Assembly (NCBI GenBank): GCA_902767845.1
Contig: CACXIV010000005.1
Location: 25,644-89,643, forward strand
Origin: an uncultured Ruminococcus sp.
GTDB lineage: Bacteria > Bacillota > Clostridia > Oscillospirales > Acutalibacteraceae
DNA length: 64,000 nucleotides
Direction: 5' to 3'
Part shown: one piece after another, positions 12,407 through 21,867 of the stretch
Position numbering within the stretch: the stretch's first letter is position 1
How the letters are laid out: each line of letters begins with the position of its first letter
Program-made: the position numbers and the translations under genes
Notes under the pieces: model-generated
What the model saw: only the letters and a program-made list of their open reading frames with translations
What the model was told of the DNA's origin: nothing
Databases searched by the model: none

Positions 12407-15400
12407 ATGTTAAAAAAGACATTGTCCGTTTTGCTGGCGGTCGTAATGCTCTGCTCAATGATACCGCTCGGCGTTACTCAGGCGTTTGCCGCTGAAACGG
12501 ACTCTTATGTCGCCGGAGGCTCTGAGACCGCGGATGACGGGCTCGGCGACGACGATATCGTGTACAGTGAACTCGAGCTCGGTTCTGATACCGAGATACT
12601 GTTCACCGAGGAGGGCGAAAGAGAGATAATCCGCGAGCTCAAGCCCGAATCTACAAAGGCATACGATTTTTATTCTACAGGCGATTATGACACGATCGGC
12701 GAGCTGCAGGATTCGGAAAAAAACCTGATCACCAGCAACGACGACGGCGGAGAGAACAGTAATTTCAGATTTACCGCCAAGCTGGAGGCCGGTAAGACCT
12801 ATTACCTGAGGATAACTCTCTACAGTTATACTTTTGACGACAACGGCGAGATCAGATTTACGCTGCATACCGACGAGCTTGCCGAAGCGGAATCGCTGAC
12901 GATCACTTGTAACGACGAGGATATCGAAACCTACGAGGATTACGAGGGCTCCGGCACGACGTTCTATTACGTTGTTTCGCCGCAGAACACCTACAGTGAG
13001 ACCGTAGAGTGGAGCAGCTCCGATGACGATATCGTCGGCGTTGAACCAAACGATTATTACAGCAGATGCAATATCAGACTTAAAAGCCCCGGCACCGCTG
13101 TTGTTACCGCGACGTATCCGAACGGCGTAGCGGACAGCGTTCAGGTAACGGTTCTCGAGGCTCAGACAATAACTCCCGGAGAAACAAAAACAGTTAACAC
13201 AGGCAGCAGCAACAAAGAGGTGCGCTTTAAGTTCACCGCTCCGGAGTCGAGGTACTACGCGTTTTACTCCACGGGAGACAACAATACACGCGGAGTGTTA
13301 TACAGCTCGGACGGTCAGGAGCTTGACGCGAACAGTGGCAACGGAACAGATCCTAACTTCCGCATACAGTTCAAATTCACCGAGGGCGAGACCTACTATC
13401 TGAGCACTAACCATTACTATTCGGATAACAGCGATCCGTATCCGTTGACTCTCGAGGCGATCCCGTTCGCGGAAGCTGTCGAGATCACCGGCGGCGAAAC
13501 CGTCACGGGCTATCCCGGAAACAGTTTCCGTCTGAAGGCTACGCTCCTTCCCGAGGGCAGCGCCACCGAATATATAAGATGGACGACCTCGGATTCCGAT
13601 GTAGCGGGCGTTTCAAGCTATTACGGAGACCTTTATTTCAACAGCCCCGGAAAGGCAACGATCACCGCGACCTCCGACAGAGGCCTGACCGACACTATCG
13701 AAGCGGTCGTAAAGGACTTTGAGCCGATCGCGCTCGATACCCCCGCCGATGTAACGGCAAAGGGCTTCGACGGAGCCACGGTGTTCAGGTTCGTGCCTGC
13801 CGAGACCGCCGTTTATGAATTTACCTCGAGCGGCGCCCAAAACAACACCAGACTTCAGATCGGCACGATCTCGGACGACGGCTATATGAGCTCCGTTACC
13901 GGCACCTACGGCAGCAAAGACTTCTCTATGCGCTACAAGCTCGAGAAGGATAAAGCGTATTACTTCAAAGCCGGCTTCGACTCAAGCAGCTCCGAGGGCT
14001 CTTATCAGTTTACGGTCTCAAAGGTTGCCGCGGCGACCTCGATGGAGATCGCTCAGGGCGAGTCGATCAGCGGCAAGGTTTGGGATAATATAGATCTCCA
14101 AGCCGTGTTCCTTCCCAAGGGCTCGGCGGAAGAATCGGTCACATGGACATCCTCGGACAGCGACGTCGCGTATGTCGGATACAACGGCAGGATCGAGCTC
14201 AGGAGCGTGGGCGAGGCGACGATCACCGCGGTAAGCGAGAACGGACTTACCGCCGAGATCCTTGTAACCGTTACCGACGTTGAAGAGATCACGGCGGGCG
14301 AGACCAAATCGGTCGAAATAAACGCGCCCGGCACCTATGCCACATACAGATTCATTCCCGACGAGACCTGCTACTACTCGTTCTACTCAACGGGGGAATA
14401 CGACACCTACGGAACCCTTTACGACAGCACCATGTATTCCCTTGAAAATGACGATCAGAGCGGAGGGGGAGATAACTTCCGGATCCGCTGTATGCTTATC
14501 GAGGGCGAGACCTACTATATCAGACCTATGTTCTACTCGAGCTCCGAAACAGGCTCGTTTGACTTTACCTGCGTTAAGAACCCTCAGGCAAATTTAATGA
14601 AGATAACCCAGGGAGAGACCTTTACGGGTCATCCCGGCGAAAATACACGGTTCGGCGTGACATTTTACCCCGAAAACGCCATGGAAGAGGATGTCGACTG
14701 GAGCTCAAGCGATCCCGATACCGTTTCGGTCAGTTACGACGGCAATGTAAGTTATAAAAAGATCGGTTCCGCGACGATCACCGCGGAAAGCGAGAACGGA
14801 CTGGAGGCGTCATGCGTAGTTACCGTCAGCGATTTTGAGGAGATAAAGCTTGACGAGAGCAAGCCGGTAAAGCTTGATTCGACCACAGATCATGTGATGT
14901 TCAAGTTCGTTCCGACAGAGACCCGCGAGTATACCTACGAATCGCTCGGCGACGCTTCGCCGTACGGCAGGATATACGACGAGGATATGAACACCCTGAC
15001 CTCCGGCTCGTGGAACGGCGACGGCGGCGGCTTCAAGCTGAGGTATACGCTCGAGGCAGGCGAGACCTACTACATGTACGCGGAGATGTATTACGGCACC
15101 AAAGGCGAGTTTGATCTTCTCGTTTCATACACTCCGTTTGCGGATTCCATCAGTATTTACGGCGACAGCTTCAGCGGTATCGTTGGCGGCACGCTGGTAT
15201 TTTACGCTGGATTTGAGCCCGAGGACTCATTCGAGGAAGACGTTAGCTGGAGCTCCTCCGACGAATCCGTAGCTACGGTCAACGACAGCGGCAGAGTCAC
15301 CCTTTTGTCAAAGGGAACCGCGGATATCACCGCGTCTACCGATAGCGGACTGAGCGATACGGCGACAGTCACCGTCACGGGCTTTGACATGATCGAGCAG

Positions 15401-18400
15401 GGAGACACAAAGACCGTCGAGATCACCAACCCCAATGAAAGGGTATTTTATAAATTCAAATGTCAGCAGGACGGTCAGTATGTGATCTACTCTGATAACG
15501 AGGGCGAGCGCGCGGGGCTTTACTGCGCGGTATTCGATACGGATATGTCCCGTTTGCTTTATAAAACGACCGGTTCGAGCAAGCTTGAGATAACCCGTCG
15601 CTTCTACGCGGGCAAGAGCTATTTCGTCGAGTGCGGCTACTCAACCGATAACGCGGTCGGCCAATACGACATTACGCTTATCAAGTGCCCCGAGGCCACG
15701 GCGCTTTCGGTCACCCCGGAGGCGGTATCGGGATATCCGAACAACGAAATATACCTGCAAACAATCTTTTTGCCCAAGTACGCCGAGACTCAGGATGTGA
15801 CCTTTGAATCATCCGATCCCGAGGTCGCGACGGTTGATGATTACGGAAGCGTAACGCTTAAAAAGATCGGCACCGCTACGATCACCGCCGTCTCCGAAAA
15901 GGGACTCACCGCAACGGTGCCCGTCACCGTAAAGGATTACGATACTATCGCGGTAGGAGAAACCAAGCCCGCGGAGATCTCCTATAGCGGCGGCTGCGCG
16001 ATGTACAGATTCACCCCTGCCGAAAGCGGAGCGTACGCGTTCTGGTCAAACTCCGACGATGACACCTACGGCACCCTCTTAGACTCGGATATGAATCTGA
16101 TCAAATCGGACGACAGCAGCGGCAGGTTCAACAACTTCAAGATAGAGGCGCTTTTGACAGGAGGTCAGACCTATTACATCAGTGCGAGCAAATGGTCAAG
16201 CAGCACGGGAAGCTTTACCGTAAGCGCGGACTCGGTGCCTCTTGCCGAGAGCATGACTTTTACTAAGGGCAGCCAAATCAACGCCTATTTAAACAGAGCC
16301 GTCCGGCTCGACGTTAAGTTCTCTCCCGATAACTGCTATCAGGAGAATGTAAGCTGGTCCGTATCGGGAAGCGATACGGCGACTGTCGACGATTACGGCT
16401 ACGTCACCCTGACCGAAGAAGGCACGGTGACCGTTACCGCGACATCGGAATCAGGGCTGACCGCTCAGTGCACAGTCACATCAATTGATTATGATACCCT
16501 CGCGGTGGGCGAGACAAAGACCGCGCAGTTCGCTTATTCCGGCGCGACCGTGGTGTACAGAGTCGTGCCCGAGGAGGACTGCTACGCGCACTTCTATTTA
16601 AACCACGACAACAACTACGACGCGTGCTCGATGCTGATGGACGAACAGTTTGACACTATCAAATGGAGCGATCCGGGCTCTGCTGAAATAAAAAACAAGC
16701 TCCAAAAAGGCAAAACATATTACTATGAGGTCGTATCAGAAAAAAATAAAGCCACTTCGTTTGATGTATCGCTCGAAGCCATACCGTTCCCGACCGGGCT
16801 CGAGATCATAAACCTTCCCGACCGCACCGAGTACGTCGAAGGCTATGCCGACAGCAGCTATATCGATTACAATGGCATGGTGGTCAGAACCGAATGGTCG
16901 GACGGACAGACCGTGGATTGGGAATATGACGATGATGACACAAGCATCCGCGGAGAGCATGTCCTGACCTCGCGCAGAGGAAAAACGATCACCGTAAGCT
17001 GCGCCGATCAGTCAGACTCGTTCGAGATCACTACCGTTCCCAACCCGGTACAGAGCATCGAGGTTGTAAACGGCATACAGGCGACCATAACCGAGAACAC
17101 CCACGGTTACTGGTACAACCAATATAACTCCGAGACCGGCAATTATGATCTCAAAGTATATCGTTATTATATTCCCGATACCGACGGCGCAGTAATGCTC
17201 GTCAACTTCACCGACGGCACAAGCGAGACTGTCTCGATCAATGACAAGGTCGCGGGATACCGCTTCCAGATATACGACGATCAGTATTCGACCCCGTGGA
17301 CGGTCGGCGAAAACCCGATCACCGTATCTCTGCTCGGAAAGACAGCCACGCTGTACGCCACTGTGACCGAGAGTCCCGTAAGCGGTCTTGAGATCATCGG
17401 CACGCCCGACCCTGTCTTCGAGCACACCAACGGCGCATGGGATACCCGCTACAACCAAGATACCGGCGAAGAAGAGGACTTTTATTATTACCATTCCTAC
17501 GGTATGAACGGAATCAAAGTGCGCATACACTACAAGGACGGCACCTACCGCGACGCCGAGATCGGCGATTATGTGGACGGAGCCTGGATTTCCACCGTTA
17601 CAAGCCAGTACGATAAGCCCTTCACCCTTGGCAGCGACAACGAGGTTACAGTAACTTATATGGGCGCTCAGACCACCGCTTACGCAACCATCGCAGAGAA
17701 CCCGGTGAGCAGCATCGAGGTGCTCAACGGCTTTACACTGACGGTGATCGAGGACGTCGACGGCTATATTAATACAGATGAAGACGGAAACGAATACTTT
17801 ACCTACCGCTACTCCGACGTAAGGAATGCCGATATCCTGATCAATTACAAGGACGGCAGCCAAAAAATCGCTCATCCGTATGATTTGGTAGACGGCGATC
17901 AGTATATCGGGGTATACTCCGATCAGGACAGACATCGCTGGACTGTCGGCGGAAACAATAAGGTCACTATCAGTTACCTTGACTGCGAGGCAACGATCAC
18001 GGCTCAGGTGGTTCCCAATCCGATAGAGAGCCTGACGGTCGTAAAGCCGTCGTCTAAGGTATTTATAGAAAATTCCGACGGCTACTACGACGAGTATAAT
18101 GACGAGGAGTTTTATTACTACTATGTCTACGGCTTAGAGGACGCGGTCATCGGCATCAACCGTACCGACGGCACGACCCAAACAGCTAATTTAAATGATT
18201 TTGTAGACGGCTACAGGATCTCTTACGAGAACGATCAGTACAGAAATCACTGGACGGTCGGCGGCAACAACAGCATCACGGTAACTTATATGGGCAAATC
18301 GGTAGAAATGCCTGTGACCCTTACCGGAACCCCGCTTTCGGGTCTTGTGATCAACAGCGTTCCCACAAGAACATACATTTTCGGCGATCCGATCTACGGC

Positions 18401-19435
18401 ACGGGAGACAACTTCGTTCCGAGCGATATAACCGGACTGAGCTTTACGGCGAAGTTCAAGAACGGCACGACAAAGACATATTCCTATACGGACGCCGACG
18501 AAAACGACAGATTCGGCGGATACGGATACACGATAACGAACAGCGGCAAGCAGAAGGTCGGCAACAACCTCGTTACATTCGGCTTTATGGGCGCGGAGGC
18601 GACATATACCGTTCCCGTAGCGGAAAACACGACGGCGTCGCTTGAGGTGGTCGCGCTTCCGACCAATTGCGAATACTCTGATTACTACGATCCCGACTGG
18701 CGCGGAATGAAGGTCAAGCTGACAAAGACCAACAACAGCACAGTGACCGCAACGGTCAGCGACAGCAACATAATTTACGGCTTCGATAATCGTTTTGGAC
18801 CGTATATCGGTTTTGATCTCGACGGAAATGAAGCGAGGATAATCCGGGGATACGAAGAAGACCAAAGAGTCTTCTATGTGGAATATCTCGGAAAGAGGGC
18901 TAAGATCAACGGAATGACCCGCCGCGAGGACAAGGAGGTCGCCGGTGTTTCGGTCGAAAACTTCTCGCCCTCAGCGCAGAATATGATCGTTAATATCACG
19001 AACGAGGACGGCAGCACGGAACAGCTTATCCTTGACAACATAGTCTTTAACCAAAGGACATGGTCGCCTGAATTTACATACGCCATGGCGCTTACGCCAA
19101 AGGGCTTGCTCCCGTTCTACATTTTCAATCATGAGGTAAATCCGAACAACCCGTACCTGCTTGAGATTTTCCGTATCGAAGTAAAGAAAGACGCCGATCC
19201 GACTCCCGACAATCCTTATAAGATAGTCGGCGACGCCAACGGCGACGGAACAGTAGACATCCTCGACGCGGCTGTCATTCAAAAGTACTCGGCAGGCAAA
19301 GCTACGCTCACGCCTCAGCAGCTCAAGGCGGCCGACGTAAACAACGACAACACGGTCGATATCCTTGACGCGACTCAGGTACAGAAGTTCGCCGCGGGCA
19401 AGATCACCGGATTCAAAAGAAAGACCACGAATTGA
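12407..19435 (+). CDS. Giant secreted Ig-like/PPC-like repeat protein with C-terminal dockerin
   Basis: This protein of about 2,342 residues starts at ATG 12407, seven bases after GGAGG. It has a signal peptide (LKKTLSVLLAVVMLCSMIPL, then QAFA). To about residue 1,460 roughly eight PPC-like beta blocks (YRF.P...YY.FYSTG, then GETYYL) alternate with about seven Big_2 Ig-like domains (VTW.SSD..VA.V, then G.ATITA.SENGLTA). The next 700 residues hold about seven Big_3-like domains (SIEVVNG, FKDGT, WTVGGNN.ITVTYLG). A type I dockerin ends the chain (about 2274-2336: GDANGDGTVDILDAAVIQKY and DVNNDNTVDILDATQVQKF). It is presumably a long extracellular stalk or binding protein docked on a cohesin. 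No catalytic domain is visible. A shorter paralogue is encoded at 40431-42527. Confidence 0.9.
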   Translation: MLKKTLSVLLAVVMLCSMIPLGVTQAFAAETDSYVAGGSETADDGLGDDDIVYSELELGSDTEILFTEEGEREIIRELKPESTKAYDFYSTGDYDTIGELQDSEKNLITSNDDGGENSNFRFTAKLEAGKTYYLRITLYSYTFDDNGEIRFTLHTDELAEAESLTITCNDEDIETYEDYEGSGTTFYYVVSPQNTYSETVEWSSSDDDIVGVEPNDYYSRCNIRLKSPGTAVVTATYPNGVADSVQVTVLEAQTITPGETKTVNTGSSNKEVRFKFTAPESRYYAFYSTGDNNTRGVLYSSDGQELDANSGNGTDPNFRIQFKFTEGETYYLSTNHYYSDNSDPYPLTLEAIPFAEAVEITGGETVTGYPGNSFRLKATLLPEGSATEYIRWTTSDSDVAGVSSYYGDLYFNSPGKATITATSDRGLTDTIEAVVKDFEPIALDTPADVTAKGFDGATVFRFVPAETAVYEFTSSGAQNNTRLQIGTISDDGYMSSVTGTYGSKDFSMRYKLEKDKAYYFKAGFDSSSSEGSYQFTVSKVAAATSMEIAQGESISGKVWDNIDLQAVFLPKGSAEESVTWTSSDSDVAYVGYNGRIELRSVGEATITAVSENGLTAEILVTVTDVEEITAGETKSVEINAPGTYATYRFIPDETCYYSFYSTGEYDTYGTLYDSTMYSLENDDQSGGGDNFRIRCMLIEGETYYIRPMFYSSSETGSFDFTCVKNPQANLMKITQGETFTGHPGENTRFGVTFYPENAMEEDVDWSSSDPDTVSVSYDGNVSYKKIGSATITAESENGLEASCVVTVSDFEEIKLDESKPVKLDSTTDHVMFKFVPTETREYTYESLGDASPYGRIYDEDMNTLTSGSWNGDGGGFKLRYTLEAGETYYMYAEMYYGTKGEFDLLVSYTPFADSISIYGDSFSGIVGGTLVFYAGFEPEDSFEEDVSWSSSDESVATVNDSGRVTLLSKGTADITASTDSGLSDTATVTVTGFDMIEQGDTKTVEITNPNERVFYKFKCQQDGQYVIYSDNEGERAGLYCAVFDTDMSRLLYKTTGSSKLEITRRFYAGKSYFVECGYSTDNAVGQYDITLIKCPEATALSVTPEAVSGYPNNEIYLQTIFLPKYAETQDVTFESSDPEVATVDDYGSVTLKKIGTATITAVSEKGLTATVPVTVKDYDTIAVGETKPAEISYSGGCAMYRFTPAESGAYAFWSNSDDDTYGTLLDSDMNLIKSDDSSGRFNNFKIEALLTGGQTYYISASKWSSSTGSFTVSADSVPLAESMTFTKGSQINAYLNRAVRLDVKFSPDNCYQENVSWSVSGSDTATVDDYGYVTLTEEGTVTVTATSESGLTAQCTVTSIDYDTLAVGETKTAQFAYSGATVVYRVVPEEDCYAHFYLNHDNNYDACSMLMDEQFDTIKWSDPGSAEIKNKLQKGKTYYYEVVSEKNKATSFDVSLEAIPFPTGLEIINLPDRTEYVEGYADSSYIDYNGMVVRTEWSDGQTVDWEYDDDDTSIRGEHVLTSRRGKTITVSCADQSDSFEITTVPNPVQSIEVVNGIQATITENTHGYWYNQYNSETGNYDLKVYRYYIPDTDGAVMLVNFTDGTSETVSINDKVAGYRFQIYDDQYSTPWTVGENPITVSLLGKTATLYATVTESPVSGLEIIGTPDPVFEHTNGAWDTRYNQDTGEEEDFYYYHSYGMNGIKVRIHYKDGTYRDAEIGDYVDGAWISTVTSQYDKPFTLGSDNEVTVTYMGAQTTAYATIAENPVSSIEVLNGFTLTVIEDVDGYINTDEDGNEYFTYRYSDVRNADILINYKDGSQKIAHPYDLVDGDQYIGVYSDQDRHRWTVGGNNKVTISYLDCEATITAQVVPNPIESLTVVKPSSKVFIENSDGYYDEYNDEEFYYYYVYGLEDAVIGINRTDGTTQTANLNDFVDGYRISYENDQYRNHWTVGGNNSITVTYMGKSVEMPVTLTGTPLSGLVINSVPTRTYIFGDPIYGTGDNFVPSDITGLSFTAKFKNGTTKTYSYTDADENDRFGGYGYTITNSGKQKVGNNLVTFGFMGAEATYTVPVAENTTASLEVVALPTNCEYSDYYDPDWRGMKVKLTKTNNSTVTATVSDSNIIYGFDNRFGPYIGFDLDGNEARIIRGYEEDQRVFYVEYLGKRAKINGMTRREDKEVAGVSVENFSPSAQNMIVNITNEDGSTEQLILDNIVFNQRTWSPEFTYAMALTPKGLLPFYIFNHEVNPNNPYLLEIFRIEVKKDADPTPDNPYKIVGDANGDGTVDILDAAVIQKYSAGKATLTPQQLKAADVNNDNTVDILDATQVQKFAAGKITGFKRKTTN

Positions 19436-19469
19436 TAACCTAAGGCAGAAAAAGCCTGAACTAAACTGA

Positions 19470-19514
19470 AAACGGCTGACTCAAAGCTCACACGGAGCAG
19501 AGAGTCAGCCGTTT
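19470..19514. terminator. Bidirectional terminator
   Basis: A 13-bp perfect stem AAACGGCTGACTC / GAGTCAGCCGTTT encloses a 19-base loop that can itself fold (GCTC/GAGC). It separates the giant dockerin gene from the converging DUF308 gene. Confidence 0.85.
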
Positions 19515-19537
19515 ATAATATTTAAAAAGTTTCGGTT

Positions 19538-20080
19538 TTAGGCGACATACACCACGGCGGTCCTTTTGAACGCCGAGATTATCCTGATGACCGCCGAATT
19601 GACAAGGCTTACGCAGTAGCCGTAAACCAATATCTCGGTTTTGCCGAGAATGATCCCGACAACGAGCATGGCGATCGCGAAAAGCACGATTATTATTCCC
19701 GCGATCAGCTTCGGGCGCCATTGACGCGAGCCGTTTTTCTTTGCCTCGAACGCCCTCAGCACGTCCACAAATCCCTTGAACACAAAGACAAACAGCAGAT
19801 ATACCATGATAATAAAGCTGTCCGCCCGGATCATCGAGAGCAAAAACAAGCTCAAATCGAGCGTGATTATGGCGCGGTACAGGATTTTTTTGCCGCCGAC
19901 CATGTGCCGTGCCATTCTAAAGTAAAACCACATGGTCTTAAAGCCGTAAGCGAACAGCGAAAGGCTCAAAATGACGGCGATAAGCGGAAGGCTCTCCTTT
20001 GGGGCGAGCAGCATTACCGCGGCGAGCAGAAGCGTCAGTATTCCGAGCACGACGTTTTGGATCCTTTTTATATGACTCAT
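19538..20080 (-). CDS. DUF308/HdeD-like integral membrane protein
   Basis: This 180-residue protein is nearly all hydrophobic, with about six predicted transmembrane helices (for example VVLGILTLLLAAVMLLAP, LIAVILSLSLFAYGF, FIIMVYLLFVFVFKGFVDVLRAF, LIAGIIIVLFAIAMLVVGIILG). The repeated pattern of paired helices resembles DUF308 (HdeD-type) proteins, whose role in acid stress is known only for enterobacteria. Its ATG overlaps the stop of the upstream DUF6765 gene (ATGA), so it is the last gene of a three-gene minus-strand operon. Function is inferred only at family level. Confidence 0.7.
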   Translation of the reverse strand: MSHIKRIQNVVLGILTLLLAAVMLLAPKESLPLIAVILSLSLFAYGFKTMWFYFRMARHMVGGKKILYRAIITLDLSLFLLSMIRADSFIIMVYLLFVFVFKGFVDVLRAFEAKKNGSRQWRPKLIAGIIIVLFAIAMLVVGIILGKTEILVYGYCVSLVNSAVIRIISAFKRTAVVYVA

Positions 20081-21225
20081 GGCCGCAGCTCCTTTACAAG
20101 TTTCTTAAAATCCCTGATACCGCGGAACCCGCGCTTGCCGTAATCTACCGAATAGCCGGCGAGCTTGTTTCCGCTGTTGTATATCCTGTTCGTCACCATG
20201 CTCTTTTGCGCGAGCGAGGCGATTATGAACCTGCCCAAAAATGTGTCGTCCTTTTCGTCCTTGCCGGCGCTCAGGTATTCCTCCTGATATTTTTCCGCGT
20301 CAAAGTCCTCGATCGTCGTTCCCGACAGCCGCTCGCCGAGAGCCTTCCAGTCCGCTGAGGCGTCGAGCTGACGCTTGCTTAATACGGCGCGGATATCGTC
20401 CCCGATATCGGCGACCGCGTCAAAGTCAAAGCGATCCGTCTCAAAACGGTCGTACTCTCCGCGCAGGTATTTCAGGGCGTATATCATCTGGCAAAACGCG
20501 TGGAAAAAGTCGGATTGGTTGTCCTTGACGATCTCCTCGTAGCCGCCCCACGCCGGAAGGTATCTGTATTTGATAAAGCTGTAGTCGGGCAGGTGTCCGG
20601 CTCTGCCGTGACCTAAATTCATTATCGAGTTTTCGGCGGAAGAGGAAAGGCTGCTCGTGTACACGCTTCGGTCAAGATCGTCCGGCTGCGACGCGCTGTG
20701 GCGGAAAGTCATCTTCCGCTCGCTGCCGTCGGGCAGGATCTCATAAAACCGGTTGTACGGGTTGTTGATAACAAGCGACGGAGTTCCGGCAAAGTAGCTG
20801 TGCGCCCATGTGTCGCAGAGCACGTGCATGGCTATTCCGGCAGCCTGAACGCCTCTGCCCTTGGCAAGCTCCACGGTGGAAACGAGCAGCTCGCCGTTGG
20901 TGCCGCAGATAAGCCTGTATTTGTTTTTGTATTTCTTTGAACACCGCCGCTTTGGTTCGGCGTTCAGATCCTTGGGCAAAAAATGGAACGACGCCCATAT
21001 CCTCGTGATGTCCTGCAAGCCCAAAACATCCGTCCGCGCGTCCATAAGCTCAAGGTTGAGCTGTGTCGTGGCGGCGGAGAGCGGAGCCTTTATTTTGGAG
21101 AGGAGCGTTTTGCTGCAAACGTCCGTAAAGCAGTTGCTGTAGGAAATATCAAGCGCTTCCGCGTGCGTGTATCCCGCGAGTATCGCGGCGCAGTAGGCGG
21201 CGTAATAGTGAAAATCAGAGTTCAT
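20077..21225 (-). CDS. DUF6765-family protein
   Basis: This 382-residue protein begins MNSDFHYYAAYCAAILAGYTH and contains GIAMHVLCDTWAHSYFAGTPS and GHGRAGHLPDYS. This pattern of conserved His, Asp and Trp residues matches, as I recall, the DUF6765 family. The clustered histidines (HYYAAY, MH, DTWAH, GHGRAGH) recall the all-helical zinc-dependent phospholipase C/S1-P1 nuclease arrangement, so a metal-dependent phosphoesterase is a reasonable but unproven idea. No signal peptide is evident. It overlaps its upstream neighbour by 11 bases and its downstream neighbour by 4. Confidence 0.75.
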   Translation of the reverse strand: MNSDFHYYAAYCAAILAGYTHAEALDISYSNCFTDVCSKTLLSKIKAPLSAATTQLNLELMDARTDVLGLQDITRIWASFHFLPKDLNAEPKRRCSKKYKNKYRLICGTNGELLVSTVELAKGRGVQAAGIAMHVLCDTWAHSYFAGTPSLVINNPYNRFYEILPDGSERKMTFRHSASQPDDLDRSVYTSSLSSSAENSIMNLGHGRAGHLPDYSFIKYRYLPAWGGYEEIVKDNQSDFFHAFCQMIYALKYLRGEYDRFETDRFDFDAVADIGDDIRAVLSKRQLDASADWKALGERLSGTTIEDFDAEKYQEEYLSAGKDEKDDTFLGRFIIASLAQKSMVTNRIYNSGNKLAGYSVDYGKRGFRGIRDFKKLVKELRP

Positions 21226-21694
21226 CGGCAGCCTCCTTTTCGGCGAGCCTGCGAAGCCTGCGCAGACGGATGGCGTTAACCGCCATTTCGGTCATAATGA
21301 CGGCTGCCGTCGCGTCGATAATGACCGAAACGGCGATCGTCAGCTTGCCGGTTTCGCTCGCGAACAGCAAATAGATCTCAAGAAGTATTATAAGGCTTCG
21401 GCAGATAAGGATCAGCACGGTCACGACGAGGTAAAGCGGAGTTTTTTTCTTTCCCTTGCCCTCGGCGCGCGCGGACAGTCCGGCGTAGCAGTTCAGCGGC
21501 ACATCGACCGCTATGAACACGTACGCGATCACCACGGCGACGATCTTCATATTTTGGTTCATTTCGCTGTCAAAATTCATTCCGAGGAATAAATCCGACA
21601 GTATCAGCTTTACGCATGTCCATATCGCGAAAGCCAACACGCCGGTACCCATCGTTATCAGGCCGATCTCAAGCTTGTTTTTCTCAGCGTTCAT
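21215..21694 (-). CDS. Four-TM membrane protein of unknown function
   Basis: This 159-residue protein has about four transmembrane segments (LITMGTGVLAFAIWTCVKLIL, IVAVVIAYVFIAVDVPLN, LVVTVLILICRSLIILLEIYLLF, IAVSVIIDATAAVIMTEMA) and a basic C-terminus rich in Arg and Leu (RLRRLRRLAEKEA). I do not recognise a family. It is the first gene of the minus-strand operon that continues into the DUF6765 and DUF308 genes, with an 11-base overlap to the next. Its membrane character suggests the three products act at the cell envelope. Confidence 0.7.
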   Translation of the reverse strand: MNAEKNKLEIGLITMGTGVLAFAIWTCVKLILSDLFLGMNFDSEMNQNMKIVAVVIAYVFIAVDVPLNCYAGLSARAEGKGKKKTPLYLVVTVLILICRSLIILLEIYLLFASETGKLTIAVSVIIDATAAVIMTEMAVNAIRLRRLRRLAEKEAADEL

Positions 21695-21814
21695 TTTTGC
21701 TCCCCGTGCCGCCGGAAACCGAGCCCGACGGCAGCTAACTTTATTTTATAGATTTATTATATCAAACGACGTCGGCTCATGTCAACGCCGTATTGACGAA
21801 GCGCGCGGATTTTT

Positions 21815-21844
21815 AAAAAACGCCCTGCCCTTCGCGGGGCAGGG
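21815..21844 (-). terminator. Terminator of the GLUG-repeat lipoprotein gene
   Basis: CCCTGCCC/GGGCAGGG stem with a loop of six bases. On the minus strand it is followed by a run of T (the AAAAAA at 21815-21820). Confidence 0.82.
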
Positions 21845-21867
21845 TCGTATGATTTGTTAGAGCCGGT

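Noticed and set aside
12407-19435. The giant protein as a cohesin scaffoldin
   Set aside because: No cohesin-like domain was seen; the repeats are PPC-like and Ig-like, and the protein itself ends in a dockerin.
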